A program made the translations under genes and the position numbers. A stretch of 64,000 nucleotides of DNA from Roseibium sp. HPY-6 (lineage in GTDB: Bacteria; Pseudomonadota; Alphaproteobacteria; Rhizobiales; Stappiaceae): the NCBI RefSeq assembly GCF_040530035.1, contig NZ_JBEWCD010000001.1, positions 1,922,001 through 1,986,000 of the forward strand, given 5' to 3'. The notes below the pieces were generated by a model. It had not been told where the DNA came from, did no database searches, and saw only the letters and a program-made list of their open reading frames with translations. This document shows, one piece after another, positions 27,364 to 36,366 of the stretch (its first letter is position 1; each line of letters starts with the position of its first letter).

Positions 27364-28440
27364 ATGGCGGATTTCAGCGCTCAAATTGAAAAATCCAAAC
27401 AGGAAGTCGCGGCAGCACAGCAGAAGATCAGCGAGCTGACCTCCAAGATCGAAACTGCACGATCCAAGCTCGACTCCGGCCAGGATATTTCCATTGATAT
27501 TGAAAATGCCACGCTGGACGATGTGCACTCGCATACCGAACTCATGGGCGCGAATATTGCCGAACTCATCATGGGCCTTGATGACGTAACGTCGAATTTT
27601 TCCAAAGACTTCGATGCCATGCGCTCTAAGACCGGCTGGGAAAGCTTCATTGGAATTTTTTCAAAGGCCAGGTCGGACAGCATTCGCCAGGAGCGCATGC
27701 GCACGGCGAGTATCGACGACAAGCTTCAGGACCTGATTTCCAAATCGAATGTCATCGGTCAGTTGCTGCAGGATCAGCTGAATACGCTGAACGAGCACAG
27801 CAAGCGCGTTGAGGGCAATTTGAGCGAAACACTCAACCAGCGCGAGCAGGCCGTCGCCGGGCTTGAAACCATCAAGAAAGATCTCCTGGCGATGGATCCG
27901 AAGATCATTGCACTGGAAAACAAGATCTCCGTCGAGACGGATGCTGCGGCCCGCACCAAACTGGAATCCGAGCTTGCCGAGTTGAACTCCGAGTACAACA
28001 GGCTCGCTCAGGAAGAACAGGTCAAACTCGCCGAAAGCCAGACGCTGGAGCGTTACATCGAAAAAGGCAAGACCTGGGTCGACAGTCTGCAGAACCAGGC
28101 CGCCACTCAGATGGTGCTGATCAACAAGCTGCAGACGGACACAAAACAACGCGTTGTCCTTTACGATGCCCTGGTCAAGTCACTGAAGACGGCGCAACAG
28201 CAAGACGTCGCGCACAAGATCAACGAGATCGGCGTCGCCACCGACAAGGAAGCGCAGTCTGCCATGGCAGCCATCGGTTCAGCCACAAATCAAAGTATGG
28301 CTGACATGATGGAAGCGCACGAAGATCATATGGTCTTTGCCCGCAAGGTTCTGGAAGAAAAGGCAAAGTCCGACGAACGTTTCGCACGCCGCTTCCAGCA
28401 GATCGTCGACAAGCACGACAAGAACGCCTACGGAGCCTGA
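27364..28440 (+). CDS. Coiled-coil protein, first gene of the AAA+ operon (TelA-like)
   Basis: A 358-residue, almost wholly helical, strongly charged protein with no signal peptide or membrane segment. Heptad-rich stretches cover about residues 1-35 and 120-260 (for example SELTSKIETARSKLDSG and ELAELNSEYNRLAQEEQ). The C-terminal half (QMVLINKLQTDTKQRVVLYD, then a helix with ATNQSMADMMEAH) recalls the helical core of TelA/KlaA toxic-anion-resistance proteins; this is a loose resemblance. The ATG at 27364 has GAAGGGG 4 bases before it; an upstream in-frame start at 27271 is AT-rich and not protein-like. It leads five tightly spaced genes. Confidence 0.75.
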   Translation: MADFSAQIEKSKQEVAAAQQKISELTSKIETARSKLDSGQDISIDIENATLDDVHSHTELMGANIAELIMGLDDVTSNFSKDFDAMRSKTGWESFIGIFSKARSDSIRQERMRTASIDDKLQDLISKSNVIGQLLQDQLNTLNEHSKRVEGNLSETLNQREQAVAGLETIKKDLLAMDPKIIALENKISVETDAAARTKLESELAELNSEYNRLAQEEQVKLAESQTLERYIEKGKTWVDSLQNQAATQMVLINKLQTDTKQRVVLYDALVKSLKTAQQQDVAHKINEIGVATDKEAQSAMAAIGSATNQSMADMMEAHEDHMVFARKVLEEKAKSDERFARRFQQIVDKHDKNAYGA

Positions 28441-28450
28441 GGGCTGAACG

Positions 28451-29584
28451 TTGGATCTGACACTCGATCACAGAGTCCTTGAAGAAGCACATGAGACGCG
28501 GCGCTACTTTGCCAAGTTCGAGCGCATCATCTCTCATCTTCAAGGTGTCGCAGACAGTGTCGTGTCGGAGAACACGGCACTGCTGTCCGAAATCCCGATC
28601 CTGAAGCAATATCTGGAAGCGCTCTCCGGGACATTCACTGCGTTGTCCTACAAGTACCTGCTTGCCGGACGTGTTTCGGACAAGCTGCCGAACCTTCTGA
28701 GCATTGACCGGCAGGACAGCGGCTTTCCGATCTACCAGGAACTTCTGGAGATGGCGAATGATGCCATGCAGGCGGAAAACCACCTGAGATCGCTTCCCGT
28801 CATGCGGGATCTGAAAATCGCGATGGTGAACCATATCCTGCGCGAGCAATCCACGCCGGTGAACCTCCAGTTCGCTGCGTCAGAACGCCAGTACTACGAG
28901 CAGTTGACGCAGGGAACCCTGTTTTGGGCGCGCAATGATCCCCGCCTCGCCTGGACCGGAAATGTCAGCGAGAAAAGGCGCAAGTACCGCATTCACTGGG
29001 CCGTTTACGACAGCCAGCAGAACATTCCGTTGATTTACGTCTTGGACCTTGAGGACAGCGGCCGACGGCCTCTGGCAAAGGACGAACGGCGCTGGCCGCG
29101 CGTGCAGGGTCATCTCGTTTCGCAGTCATCGGCCGGGCTGAAACTGCTGACGATCGCGCGCGGTTTCGATCACGACTTCGACGATCTTCACCCGAAGCGT
29201 CTGCGCCGCTTTTACGTGGGTCCGATGTACAGTCACACCTTCACCCAGCAATCAGGACCGCTGCGGGACGTGCTTTCGCAGGCAGGCCAGAAACCCGGTG
29301 AAGACTGGGCGCTTGCCTGGACGACGGAAACGCTGCTTTCCACGGGCACGCAGCAGGAATCGACCGGTTTCTTTTCGTCTGTCGAACGGCAGGTCTACGA
29401 TCTGGATCCTTTTGCCGCCGCCGGAGAAGGCGGACAGGATGCGGCCGGTCACACGCACCGGCAGCGCTCGCTCATCTTGCCACAACGTCCCTATCAGGTT
29501 CTGGAAGAACTCAACCCGCCGGGTTTTTCCAACATTCGCAAATATGCCGTAAGCCCTGCCGGCAAAATTCTCAGCTACAAATAG
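28451..29584 (+). CDS. Unknown protein, second gene of the AAA+ operon
   Basis: A 377-residue soluble protein. The N-terminal third is helical (THETR-type charged helices around VLEEAHETRRYFAKFERI). The rest is mixed alpha/beta with a conserved-looking core (KYRIHWAVYDSQQNIPLIYV, then HLVSQSSAGLKLLTIARGFD). No catalytic motif is recognised. The start is TTG at 28451, with GAGGGC 6 to 12 bases upstream, and it lies 10 bases after the coiled-coil gene stop. I recall a DUF6384-type annotation for genes in this position in related bacteria but could not confirm it. Confidence 0.7.
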   Translation: MDLTLDHRVLEEAHETRRYFAKFERIISHLQGVADSVVSENTALLSEIPILKQYLEALSGTFTALSYKYLLAGRVSDKLPNLLSIDRQDSGFPIYQELLEMANDAMQAENHLRSLPVMRDLKIAMVNHILREQSTPVNLQFAASERQYYEQLTQGTLFWARNDPRLAWTGNVSEKRRKYRIHWAVYDSQQNIPLIYVLDLEDSGRRPLAKDERRWPRVQGHLVSQSSAGLKLLTIARGFDHDFDDLHPKRLRRFYVGPMYSHTFTQQSGPLRDVLSQAGQKPGEDWALAWTTETLLSTGTQQESTGFFSSVERQVYDLDPFAAAGEGGQDAAGHTHRQRSLILPQRPYQVLEELNPPGFSNIRKYAVSPAGKILSYK

Positions 29585-29593
29585 GTTTCCGCC

Positions 29594-31543
29594 GTGACCG
29601 TTTCCAACGATTTAATGGAACTCAAGGAAGACAAGATCCGCGAAAAGTACGCTGCCGCGGAAGCCCTGCTTACCGGGTTTGATCATACACCCCGCATTGC
29701 TGCGAAACGCGAGCCGGACGTCGTTCAGGAACGCTCGCCCGGGCTTGGGACAAGAAGACGTTTCCGCTCGACAACACCCGGTCTTGTGACACGCTCGACA
29801 GCCCGACCGGAAGGTGTCCAGCTTTCAGCCAGAATTTTCGAGAGTGACGACGACGCACTCACGACCCCCCTGCAGGCGGGCGTCTTGCAGGCATTGCGCC
29901 GCGCGCTGTCCGTTGCGCAGGTGATGTCCGATCAGTTTGCCGAGCAGACAGGTCTTGCCGATCTCAAGCGCGCCAACCTTGCGGGCACGCTCGATGCCTC
30001 GCGTGCAGACAGGTTCCAGCAGCTCCTTTCAGCTTCCGCGCTCATTTCGCTGCATGTGTTTGCGAACATGACCGACTTTCTGATCTCCGGACTTGCCGCC
30101 GACACCGCAGACGCTGAAATACAATGTGGTGACGTTGAAGAAATCCTTTTGGACAATGACCAGCTGGCGCTCCACGGCACGCTTTGGGAACTGGACCAGG
30201 AGATCTCTGCAGCGCCGATCCAGACCGATGCCCAACTTGTCTCGCTGATTGCCTCGTTTTGCGAACAGCTGATGGAGAAGGTGACGCTCCGCGCCGAAGG
30301 TTCGGCACTGCTTCAATCGTTTTCCGAAGCCAGATACAGGGTTGAAGCGGACAATTTCGAAATCACCGGCTTCACGCCAGCCGCCAGAGCCCGCTCAACG
30401 TCTCTGACGATGGCCTTCAAGAAACCGGAGGAAGTGGTCGGCAATCACATTGCCAAATATCAGGCCATGAAGCTCGCCAAGATGCTCATGGCTTATGATT
30501 TCGAGCGCAAACTGAACCCGTTCGCAGAACTTGGCGGCTTCATCTTCACCTTCATGGGAGACGGAAAACCGGGGACCGGCAAGACAACGCTGATCCAGAT
30601 GATGGCGGGCTTGATCAACGATTACTGCACCAATGCCGGCTACGCTTTCCGCTATCAGAACCTGTCGACCGACAGCATTGACAGTTATCAGGGCAAGTCT
30701 GCCCAAAATGCCAAGGCGTTCATCAAGACGGTGACCGACCCGAATGTCATCGGCTTTGGGACCATCGACGACATCGACCAGCTGGCAGGCAAGCGCGGCG
30801 ACCGGCAGTCGTCGGCCGGACAGCTCGAAATCACCGCTGTCCTGATGGAAAGCTTTGCCGGTGCAAACACGGTGGTTCGCGGCAATTGCACATTCGGCAT
30901 GTTCTCGAACTATCCCGAAAACGTCGATGACGCCCTGCGTCAGCGCGCCGGTGCACGCTTTCTTGTCGACGGCCCCCAGACGCGGGAAGACTACATCGAC
31001 ATCCTCTATCTCCTGATGGGCAAGAACCATTCGATCCCGGTTGGCGAACACGAATTGTTCGAGGCCCAGGTCATCCAGAAAGCCGTTGCCGCATCTTACG
31101 AAAGCCATTCGCGCCCAAAGGAAGATGCCTTGGTGAGTGTCTTCGACAGGATCAGTAATTCCATCGGAGAGCTGGATACTATTGCCAAGCTCGGCGCTTA
31201 TCTGAAAGCGATCCAGGAGGCTGACGAACGCTTTACCGGGCGCGCCATCAAGAACATCACTGATGCCGTCAAGGTTCGTGCCATGGACTTTGAACTGCCG
31301 GACGAATGGATGGAAGACCCCGATCTGTTCCTGCTTAAGGACTATGAAACCAAGAAGTCCATGATCGCAGAACTTGCCCAGCCGATTTCCATCGAAATGG
31401 TCATCCAGGAAATCAACCGCTATGCAGACAGCGAATTCCGCTATGCTGACAAGTCCGATGAAGTCGCGATCGAAAACGCGGTGCGGGAGATGCAGAGGAT
31501 GGAAGAGGCCAAGCGCCGTTACATGGATCTTTCCCGCTCATGA
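29594..31543 (+). CDS. AAA+ ATPase, core of the five-gene operon
   Basis: A 649-residue cytoplasmic ATPase. About 300 N-terminal residues of unknown fold precede one AAA+ module: Walker A GKPGTGKT at residues 324-331, Walker B IGFGTIDDID with the acidic pair at 392-393, a sensor-1 region VRGNCTFGMFSNYPENVDD, and an arginine-rich segment DDALRQRAGARF (about 445-456) fitting an Arg finger. The C-terminal about 130 residues are helical. It resembles no recognised remodeller or MoxR/RavA protein in full. The start is GTG at 29594; it overlaps the next gene by ATGA. The neighbours are probable partners or substrates. Confidence 0.85.
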   Translation: MTVSNDLMELKEDKIREKYAAAEALLTGFDHTPRIAAKREPDVVQERSPGLGTRRRFRSTTPGLVTRSTARPEGVQLSARIFESDDDALTTPLQAGVLQALRRALSVAQVMSDQFAEQTGLADLKRANLAGTLDASRADRFQQLLSASALISLHVFANMTDFLISGLAADTADAEIQCGDVEEILLDNDQLALHGTLWELDQEISAAPIQTDAQLVSLIASFCEQLMEKVTLRAEGSALLQSFSEARYRVEADNFEITGFTPAARARSTSLTMAFKKPEEVVGNHIAKYQAMKLAKMLMAYDFERKLNPFAELGGFIFTFMGDGKPGTGKTTLIQMMAGLINDYCTNAGYAFRYQNLSTDSIDSYQGKSAQNAKAFIKTVTDPNVIGFGTIDDIDQLAGKRGDRQSSAGQLEITAVLMESFAGANTVVRGNCTFGMFSNYPENVDDALRQRAGARFLVDGPQTREDYIDILYLLMGKNHSIPVGEHELFEAQVIQKAVAASYESHSRPKEDALVSVFDRISNSIGELDTIAKLGAYLKAIQEADERFTGRAIKNITDAVKVRAMDFELPDEWMEDPDLFLLKDYETKKSMIAELAQPISIEMVIQEINRYADSEFRYADKSDEVAIENAVREMQRMEEAKRRYMDLSRS

Positions 31544-32928
31544 TGAGGCTGGTGAAAAACGGGCTGATGTACGGCAACCTGATGGAAGTGTCGTCGCCTT
31601 CCCTGGTGAACCGCTACAATCGGGCGCTTGAGCACCTGACGGGACGGCGGACCAGCCTTCAGGAATTCCACATTGATATCTCAGGGTTTTCTCCGGAGAT
31701 CGGAGACGAACTCGGCGATCCGCTCTATCTCAATCCCAACGGTTGCAATCGACAGTTCATCTTGTTGAATGTCGCTCAGAAAAGCGCACCGCTTCTTAAC
31801 GCGCACTTTTCAACATCGCGGTCGATCCTTCGTCGGTTCATTGACGACAATGAAGAGCAGCTCTTTGCCTTGTCTATTCGCGACGCCGTCGTCGGGGAAC
31901 TGGTCAATACCGTTTTCTCGATTGCGTCACCGGCGGACCTGTTCGACATCCGCACGATCGACGTCGAGGCGGATACGGTTGGTGGCCATGTCGAAGCCGG
32001 AGGTGAGCTGACCGAGAAAATCGACCGGTTCATGAACGAGCCGGACGGCTGGTGGGATGATGTTCTGATCGCTGAAATGGTCGAATTGTCCAAGCACACA
32101 GGCGACATCATTCGCACACCGATCGCGCTTCGGCCCCAGAGTTTCGAGCAAGGCAATTTTTACACACGCCACTACGGCGGTCTGTACATTTTCCAGGATG
32201 TAAAGAGAACAGCCTGCATCTCTGAAAAGCAGCAAGACATCGTGGACAATCTGCCCGTCAAACACGTCATGACACTCCAGGACCGGCGCGAAGTTGCATC
32301 GTTCCTTTCCAGAAACAAACTCGTCGAACCGATCACGCGCGCCGGCTCTGAACGTGCTGAGAGTATTTTGAGACAAAAGCTCGACTTCATTGTCGTCGAC
32401 ACGGCCGCCAACAGCGGTGAAGACCTTTCAAATGTCTCCCGGCGGGACCTGCGCTCGCTGAAGCGCAAGTATCATCGCCAGCTTCCGGATGAGTATCACG
32501 CACTGGAAAGGGTCGTTCGGCAGATCTCCAAGGGAACGAAAACTCCCCGCATCACGCATGAAAACCCGGCCTTTTTCTATTTGCTGCGGTCTGGCAACCA
32601 CCGGGACAAGCAACTGGTGAACATGTTGCTGTCGCAGCTGACACCGCTCGACTTCCGCCAGCTTTTCATCTGCCACAAGGATGCGTTTTACGCGCAATAC
32701 CAGAGCTGGAGCGAAGCGAAGAAAACCTATTGTGCCCAGTTCCTGGCCGAAGAGTATGTCGTCGATAAAGTCGGCACGCGCACCGAGTTGTTCGGTCCTG
32801 AGCCCGGGATGAGCGACGAACACGACCACTCCGATTACGGCTTCGGGCGAAATCAGGGTCCCTGGGGTGCCATTCCGAGGGATGACGACGACGATGATGA
32901 TGATGACGACGAGGACGACGACGACTGA
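31540..32928 (+). CDS. Unknown protein with acidic C-terminal tail, fourth gene of the AAA+ operon
   Basis: A 462-residue soluble protein with no recognised domain. It opens MMRLVKNGLMYGNLMEVSSP; a central segment FYTRHYGGLYIFQDVKRTA and a Lys/Arg-rich helix RRDLRSLKRKYHRQLPDEYH are notable. Residues 448-462 are ten Asp, one Glu and four Asp, coded by mixed GAT/GAC, so selection rather than a simple repeat probably maintains it. It overlaps the ATPase gene by 4 bases and the next gene by one (TGATG). I recall a DUF6638-type name for similar genes; unverified. Confidence 0.72.
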   Translation: MMRLVKNGLMYGNLMEVSSPSLVNRYNRALEHLTGRRTSLQEFHIDISGFSPEIGDELGDPLYLNPNGCNRQFILLNVAQKSAPLLNAHFSTSRSILRRFIDDNEEQLFALSIRDAVVGELVNTVFSIASPADLFDIRTIDVEADTVGGHVEAGGELTEKIDRFMNEPDGWWDDVLIAEMVELSKHTGDIIRTPIALRPQSFEQGNFYTRHYGGLYIFQDVKRTACISEKQQDIVDNLPVKHVMTLQDRREVASFLSRNKLVEPITRAGSERAESILRQKLDFIVVDTAANSGEDLSNVSRRDLRSLKRKYHRQLPDEYHALERVVRQISKGTKTPRITHENPAFFYLLRSGNHRDKQLVNMLLSQLTPLDFRQLFICHKDAFYAQYQSWSEAKKTYCAQFLAEEYVVDKVGTRTELFGPEPGMSDEHDHSDYGFGRNQGPWGAIPRDDDDDDDDDDEDDDD

Positions 32929-33596
32929 TGAAGTACATAAAATGGATCGTCGGCATCCCGTTGGTTCTGGTTGTCGTTCTGTTTGCCCACTACACGCTTC
33001 CGGGCCGCGACGTTGTGCGGATCGTGGGAACGGATGTCAAACGTATGGATATCGGGTCCTCGTCGCTTTTCTGGGCTGCCCCGGATGCTGGCACGAACCC
33101 GAACTGGACACGCGATGTCCGGTTCATAAACGCCGTATGGCCGAACGGGGAACCGCGGGTCTACCGCAATGAGGACACTGAATGGAGCTGGCCACCCTAC
33201 CTGAAGTTCAACAGCTCAAACGTCACGGCGCAGGCGCAGGACCTTGCGAAGAAGGATGGTGAGGTCTGGGTTGCGGTCACACACTATGGCTGGCGGATCC
33301 AGCTCTTCACGATCTTTCCGAACATCATCAGCATTCAGCAAGTCTCAGGGCCGAACGCGTTCCTGATACCCTGGTTCAACATCATCTTCTTTTTGACCCT
33401 GGCAGTCATCGCCTATCTGATCTTGCGCGTCGTTCGGGCTTTCAAACGCAGACGTATCGATCCTGTTGTCGAAAACATCGATGGATTCATCGATGATGTC
33501 GGCGAAAACGCGGAGCAAGCGCGCGCTCACGCGGAAAAACACGCAACTGCCGCCACCAGCGGCTTCCGTCGCTGGTTTAAACGCTGGTTCGGCTGA
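32928..33596 (+). CDS. DUF1523-like membrane protein, last gene of the AAA+ operon
   Basis: A 222-residue inner-membrane protein with an N-terminal segment (about 4-23), a periplasmic domain of about 120 residues starting YTLPGRDVVRIVGTDVKRMD, a second segment (about 146-168, FNIIFFLTLAVIAYLILRVV) and a basic cytoplasmic tail. The opening pattern fits the DUF1523 family known from Rhodobacterales, whose function is undescribed. The tail holds acidic and then basic stretches (ending SGFRRWFKRWFG). As the only membrane protein in the set, it may anchor the ATPase complex (inference). Confidence 0.78.
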   Translation: MKYIKWIVGIPLVLVVVLFAHYTLPGRDVVRIVGTDVKRMDIGSSSLFWAAPDAGTNPNWTRDVRFINAVWPNGEPRVYRNEDTEWSWPPYLKFNSSNVTAQAQDLAKKDGEVWVAVTHYGWRIQLFTIFPNIISIQQVSGPNAFLIPWFNIIFFLTLAVIAYLILRVVRAFKRRRIDPVVENIDGFIDDVGENAEQARAHAEKHATAATSGFRRWFKRWFG

Positions 33597-33927
33597 GACG
33601 GTAGTGCGACCTGCACACGAAACCCAACCCGGTTGGCGCGGCACGGATTGAACCGCTCGAAAAGGTCTTTTGTCACAGAGGCTTATACCGTCACGGCAAG
33701 GTCAACTGCCGTATCCCAAACCTATTGTCCCTCACACGCGGGACAGTCGTTTTGATTGGCTTTCAAGGAACCGCCTTGACTTATGACGCGGATGTTTCTT
33801 GACCAATCTGAAACAAAGTTTCTATTGTTAATATTTAAGTTTACACGCGCAAAGTTTTACCCTCGCCTTCACCGGCCGGGTTAGGCGGCACGGCTTAGAA
33901 TGCACACAAGAGTGTCAAGGCGAATGC
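33597..33927. other. 331-bp gap between the AAA+ operon and the polyol regulator
   Basis: No gene seen. A weak hairpin with 6-base arms (33726-33731 and 33740-33745) followed by TCGTTTT could end the AAA+ operon. A plausible promoter for the regulator is TTGACC at 33799-33804 with TATTGT at 33823-33828 (18-base spacing). The operator-like site at 33840-33853 lies just downstream of it. Confidence 0.5.
33840..33853. promoter_or_regulatory. Operator-like site before the polyol LacI-family regulator
   Basis: TTTACACGCGCAAA matches 13 of 14 positions of the site at 34963-34976 before smoE. It lies about 12 bases downstream of a candidate -10 element and 75 bases before the regulator start, a position suited to autorepression. 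Confidence 0.65.
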
Positions 33928-34959
33928 ATGAGCGATAGAAAAATCAAAAACATGGAAGAATTCGCCACGGTCAGCGGCATTTCCAGACCTACCGTCTCGA
34001 AATATTTCAACGACCCCGAAAGTGTGCGCCAAACGACACGGGACCGCATCGAGCAGGCATTGGAGCGCTATGATTTCCGGCCGAATATCTTTGCGATCAA
34101 CCAGAACAGGCGCTTGACCAAGAATGTCGGGGTGGTGGTGCCTTACCTTTCCGATCCATTCTTTGCCGAGATCGCCCGAAACATTGAGCATCGCTGCCTT
34201 GATGCCGGCTATTGGCCGATATTGTTCAGCGCCCACGGCCAGCAATCCCTGGAAAACGATATCCTGAACAGTTTGCGCTCCCTCAAGCCGGCCGGGGTTC
34301 TACTTGCGCCCTTGGGTCGCGCATCAGACCGCGGATCGATCGAAAAATTCTGCAAGGACGTACCAACGGTTCTGTTCGACAGTAATCTGGAAGGCATCGG
34401 CGAGGCCTTTGTCGGCTCCGACAATTTCAGCTTTGTTTCGCAGACCGTGGAGTACCTGACGCGCTCTGGCGAACCGCCCTGTTTTTTCGAAATGAAAACA
34501 CCCGCGAACCCGAACGCCAACAAGCGTCGCATTGCTTACATCGAGGTGATGGAGCGGCTCGGGCTTGAACCCCAGGTCGTCAAGGTTGATGGCGAAGGCT
34601 GGGCGTTCGAAGAGATCGGGCACGAGGGCGCAATGCGCATCCTCGATGTCCACGGGTTTCCTTCTGACACGATCCTTTGCAGCAACGACCGACTGGCGAT
34701 CGGTCTGCTCTCTGCATGCTACGAGAAGGGGCTCAGAGTAGGTCGCGGCGAAGGCTGCGCCTTGCGCGTCGCCTCGCATGACGACCACCCGTTTTCAAGG
34801 TTCACCTGCCCGTCGCTAACCACTGCCGCGCACGATTATGACTCGGTCGCAAACAATGCGTTCAGCACATTGATGGATCTGATCGAAGCTGGCGGCACAT
34901 TCAACAATCGGCAGGAAACCCTTTTCGCAGCAAGACTTATACTACGTGCGTCTGCCTAA
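33928..34959 (+). CDS. LacI-family regulator of the polyol operon
   Basis: A 343-residue regulator. Helix-turn-helix and hinge: MEEFATVSGISRPTVSKYFN with YDFRPNIFAINQNR; the sensor domain begins NVGVVVPYLSDPFFAEIARN. It lies directly upstream of and in the same direction as smoE. Matching 14-bp motifs before its own gene and before smoE suggest that it represses both. Characterised smo operons elsewhere use other regulators, so the LacI link here is read from position and motif. Confidence 0.9.
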   Translation: MSDRKIKNMEEFATVSGISRPTVSKYFNDPESVRQTTRDRIEQALERYDFRPNIFAINQNRRLTKNVGVVVPYLSDPFFAEIARNIEHRCLDAGYWPILFSAHGQQSLENDILNSLRSLKPAGVLLAPLGRASDRGSIEKFCKDVPTVLFDSNLEGIGEAFVGSDNFSFVSQTVEYLTRSGEPPCFFEMKTPANPNANKRRIAYIEVMERLGLEPQVVKVDGEGWAFEEIGHEGAMRILDVHGFPSDTILCSNDRLAIGLLSACYEKGLRVGRGEGCALRVASHDDHPFSRFTCPSLTTAAHDYDSVANNAFSTLMDLIEAGGTFNNRQETLFAARLILRASA

Positions 34960-34962
34960 AAT

Positions 34963-34976
34963 TTTACGCGCGCAAA
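34963..34976. promoter_or_regulatory. Operator-like site before smoE
   Basis: TTTACGCGCGCAAA is a near palindrome (one mismatched pair) framed by A/T runs, 69 bases before smoE. The twin site lies before the regulator gene. A GATAAT hexamer at 34993-34998 is a possible -10 element, which would put the site over the -35 region. Confidence 0.7.
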
Positions 34977-35044
34977 TTTTTTCTTGACGCCAGATAATTT
35001 ATGCCTCAGGCTCAGGTCAACATCCAAGCCAGGGAGGACATAGG

Positions 35045-36349
35045 ATGTATTTGAAGAACGCATTACGTGCGGCGACTGCACTTACCTTGATTACAGCTAC
35101 AAGCGCCTTCGCGGACACGATCACGATCGCGACCGTGAACAATGGCGACATGATCCGCATGCAGGGTCTGACGGACGATTTCACCAAGAAAACCGGTCAC
35201 GAAGTTGAGTGGGTTACCTTGGAAGAAAACGTGCTGCGTCAGCGCGTGACCCAGGACGTCGCCGCCAAAGGCGGTCAGTTCGACATCATGACCATCGGCA
35301 TGTACGAAACGCCTATCTGGGCAGCCAACGAATGGCTGGTCTCTCTGGCTGATCTGCCGGCGAGCTACGACGCGGATGACATTCTGCCGGCAATGCGCGC
35401 TGGTCTCAGCCATGACGGCACACTCTATGCCGCTCCGTTCTATGGCGAATCCTCGATGATCATGTATCGCACGGACCTGATGGAAAAAGCCGGCCTGACG
35501 ATGCCCGATGCTCCGACCTGGAGCGATGTCGAGGCCGCCGCCAAGGCGATGACCGACAAGGACAACGAGATCTACGGCGTTTGCCTGCGCGGCAAGGCTG
35601 GCTGGGGTGAGAACATGGCGTTCATCACCACCGTTGCCAACTCCTTCGGCGCACGCTGGTTCGATGAAAACTGGAAGCCACAGCTCGACACGCCGGAATG
35701 GAAGGCAGCTGTTACCTTCTACAACGACCTGCTGAACAACTACGGCCCTCCGGGAGCCTCGACCAACGGCTTCAACGAGAACCTTGCGCTGTTCCAGCAA
35801 GGCAAGTGCGGCATGTGGATCGACGCGACCGTGGCTGCATCCTTCGTGACCAACCCGAACGACTCCACCGTTGCTGACAGCGTCGGTTTCGCTCTGGCGC
35901 CGAACAAGGAAGGCGTCGACAAACGCGCCAACTGGCTCTGGGCATGGGCTCTTGCCATTCCGGCCGGCACCCAAAAGGAAGCGGCCGCGAAGCAGTTCAT
36001 CGAGTGGGCGACATCCAAGGAATACATCGAGCTTGTCGCATCGAAAGAAGGCTGGGCCAACGTACCTCCGGGCGCACGGACATCGCTCTATGAGAATCCG
36101 GAATACAAGAAAGTGCCGTTTTCTGCGATGACCCTTGAGAGCATCAATGCGGCCAATCCTGACAGCCCGACGGTCCAACCCGTCCCCTATGTCGGCATCC
36201 AGTATGTCGCCATTCCTGAGTGGGCAGGCATCGGTACTGCCGCCGGACAGGAATTCTCTGCAATGGTTGCCGGTCAGCAGACCGTCGACGAAGCATTGGC
36301 GAAAGCCCAGGCGAACACCGCCGAGGAAATGGAAGCCGCCGGCTACTAA
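35045..36349 (+). CDS. smoE: Polyol (sorbitol/mannitol) ABC importer binding protein SmoE
   Basis: A 434-residue type-II periplasmic binding protein (extracellular solute-binding family 1). The signal peptide is about residues 1-23 (cleavage after SAFA). The mature part starts DTITIATVNNGDMIRMQGL. Aromatic-rich stretches such as YAAPFYGESSMIMYRTDLM and KRANWLWAWALAIPAG are as in SmoE. GGGAGGACATAGG precedes the ATG. The permeases, ATPase and two polyol dehydrogenases follow in the order known for smoEFGK-smoS-mtlK. Confidence 0.92.
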   Translation: MYLKNALRAATALTLITATSAFADTITIATVNNGDMIRMQGLTDDFTKKTGHEVEWVTLEENVLRQRVTQDVAAKGGQFDIMTIGMYETPIWAANEWLVSLADLPASYDADDILPAMRAGLSHDGTLYAAPFYGESSMIMYRTDLMEKAGLTMPDAPTWSDVEAAAKAMTDKDNEIYGVCLRGKAGWGENMAFITTVANSFGARWFDENWKPQLDTPEWKAAVTFYNDLLNNYGPPGASTNGFNENLALFQQGKCGMWIDATVAASFVTNPNDSTVADSVGFALAPNKEGVDKRANWLWAWALAIPAGTQKEAAAKQFIEWATSKEYIELVASKEGWANVPPGARTSLYENPEYKKVPFSAMTLESINAANPDSPTVQPVPYVGIQYVAIPEWAGIGTAAGQEFSAMVAGQQTVDEALAKAQANTAEEMEAAGY

Positions 36350-36366
36350 GTCTTTCCTCCCCAACT

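Noticed and set aside
27364..33596. AAA+ operon as a phage-defence or toxin system
   Set aside because: No nuclease, protease, toxin or nucleotide-signalling motif is visible in any of the five proteins, and no mobile-element genes are nearby.
35063..36364. Open frame of 433 codons on the minus strand
   Set aside because: Antisense shadow of smoE; no motif, no ribosome-binding site, and smoE is certain.
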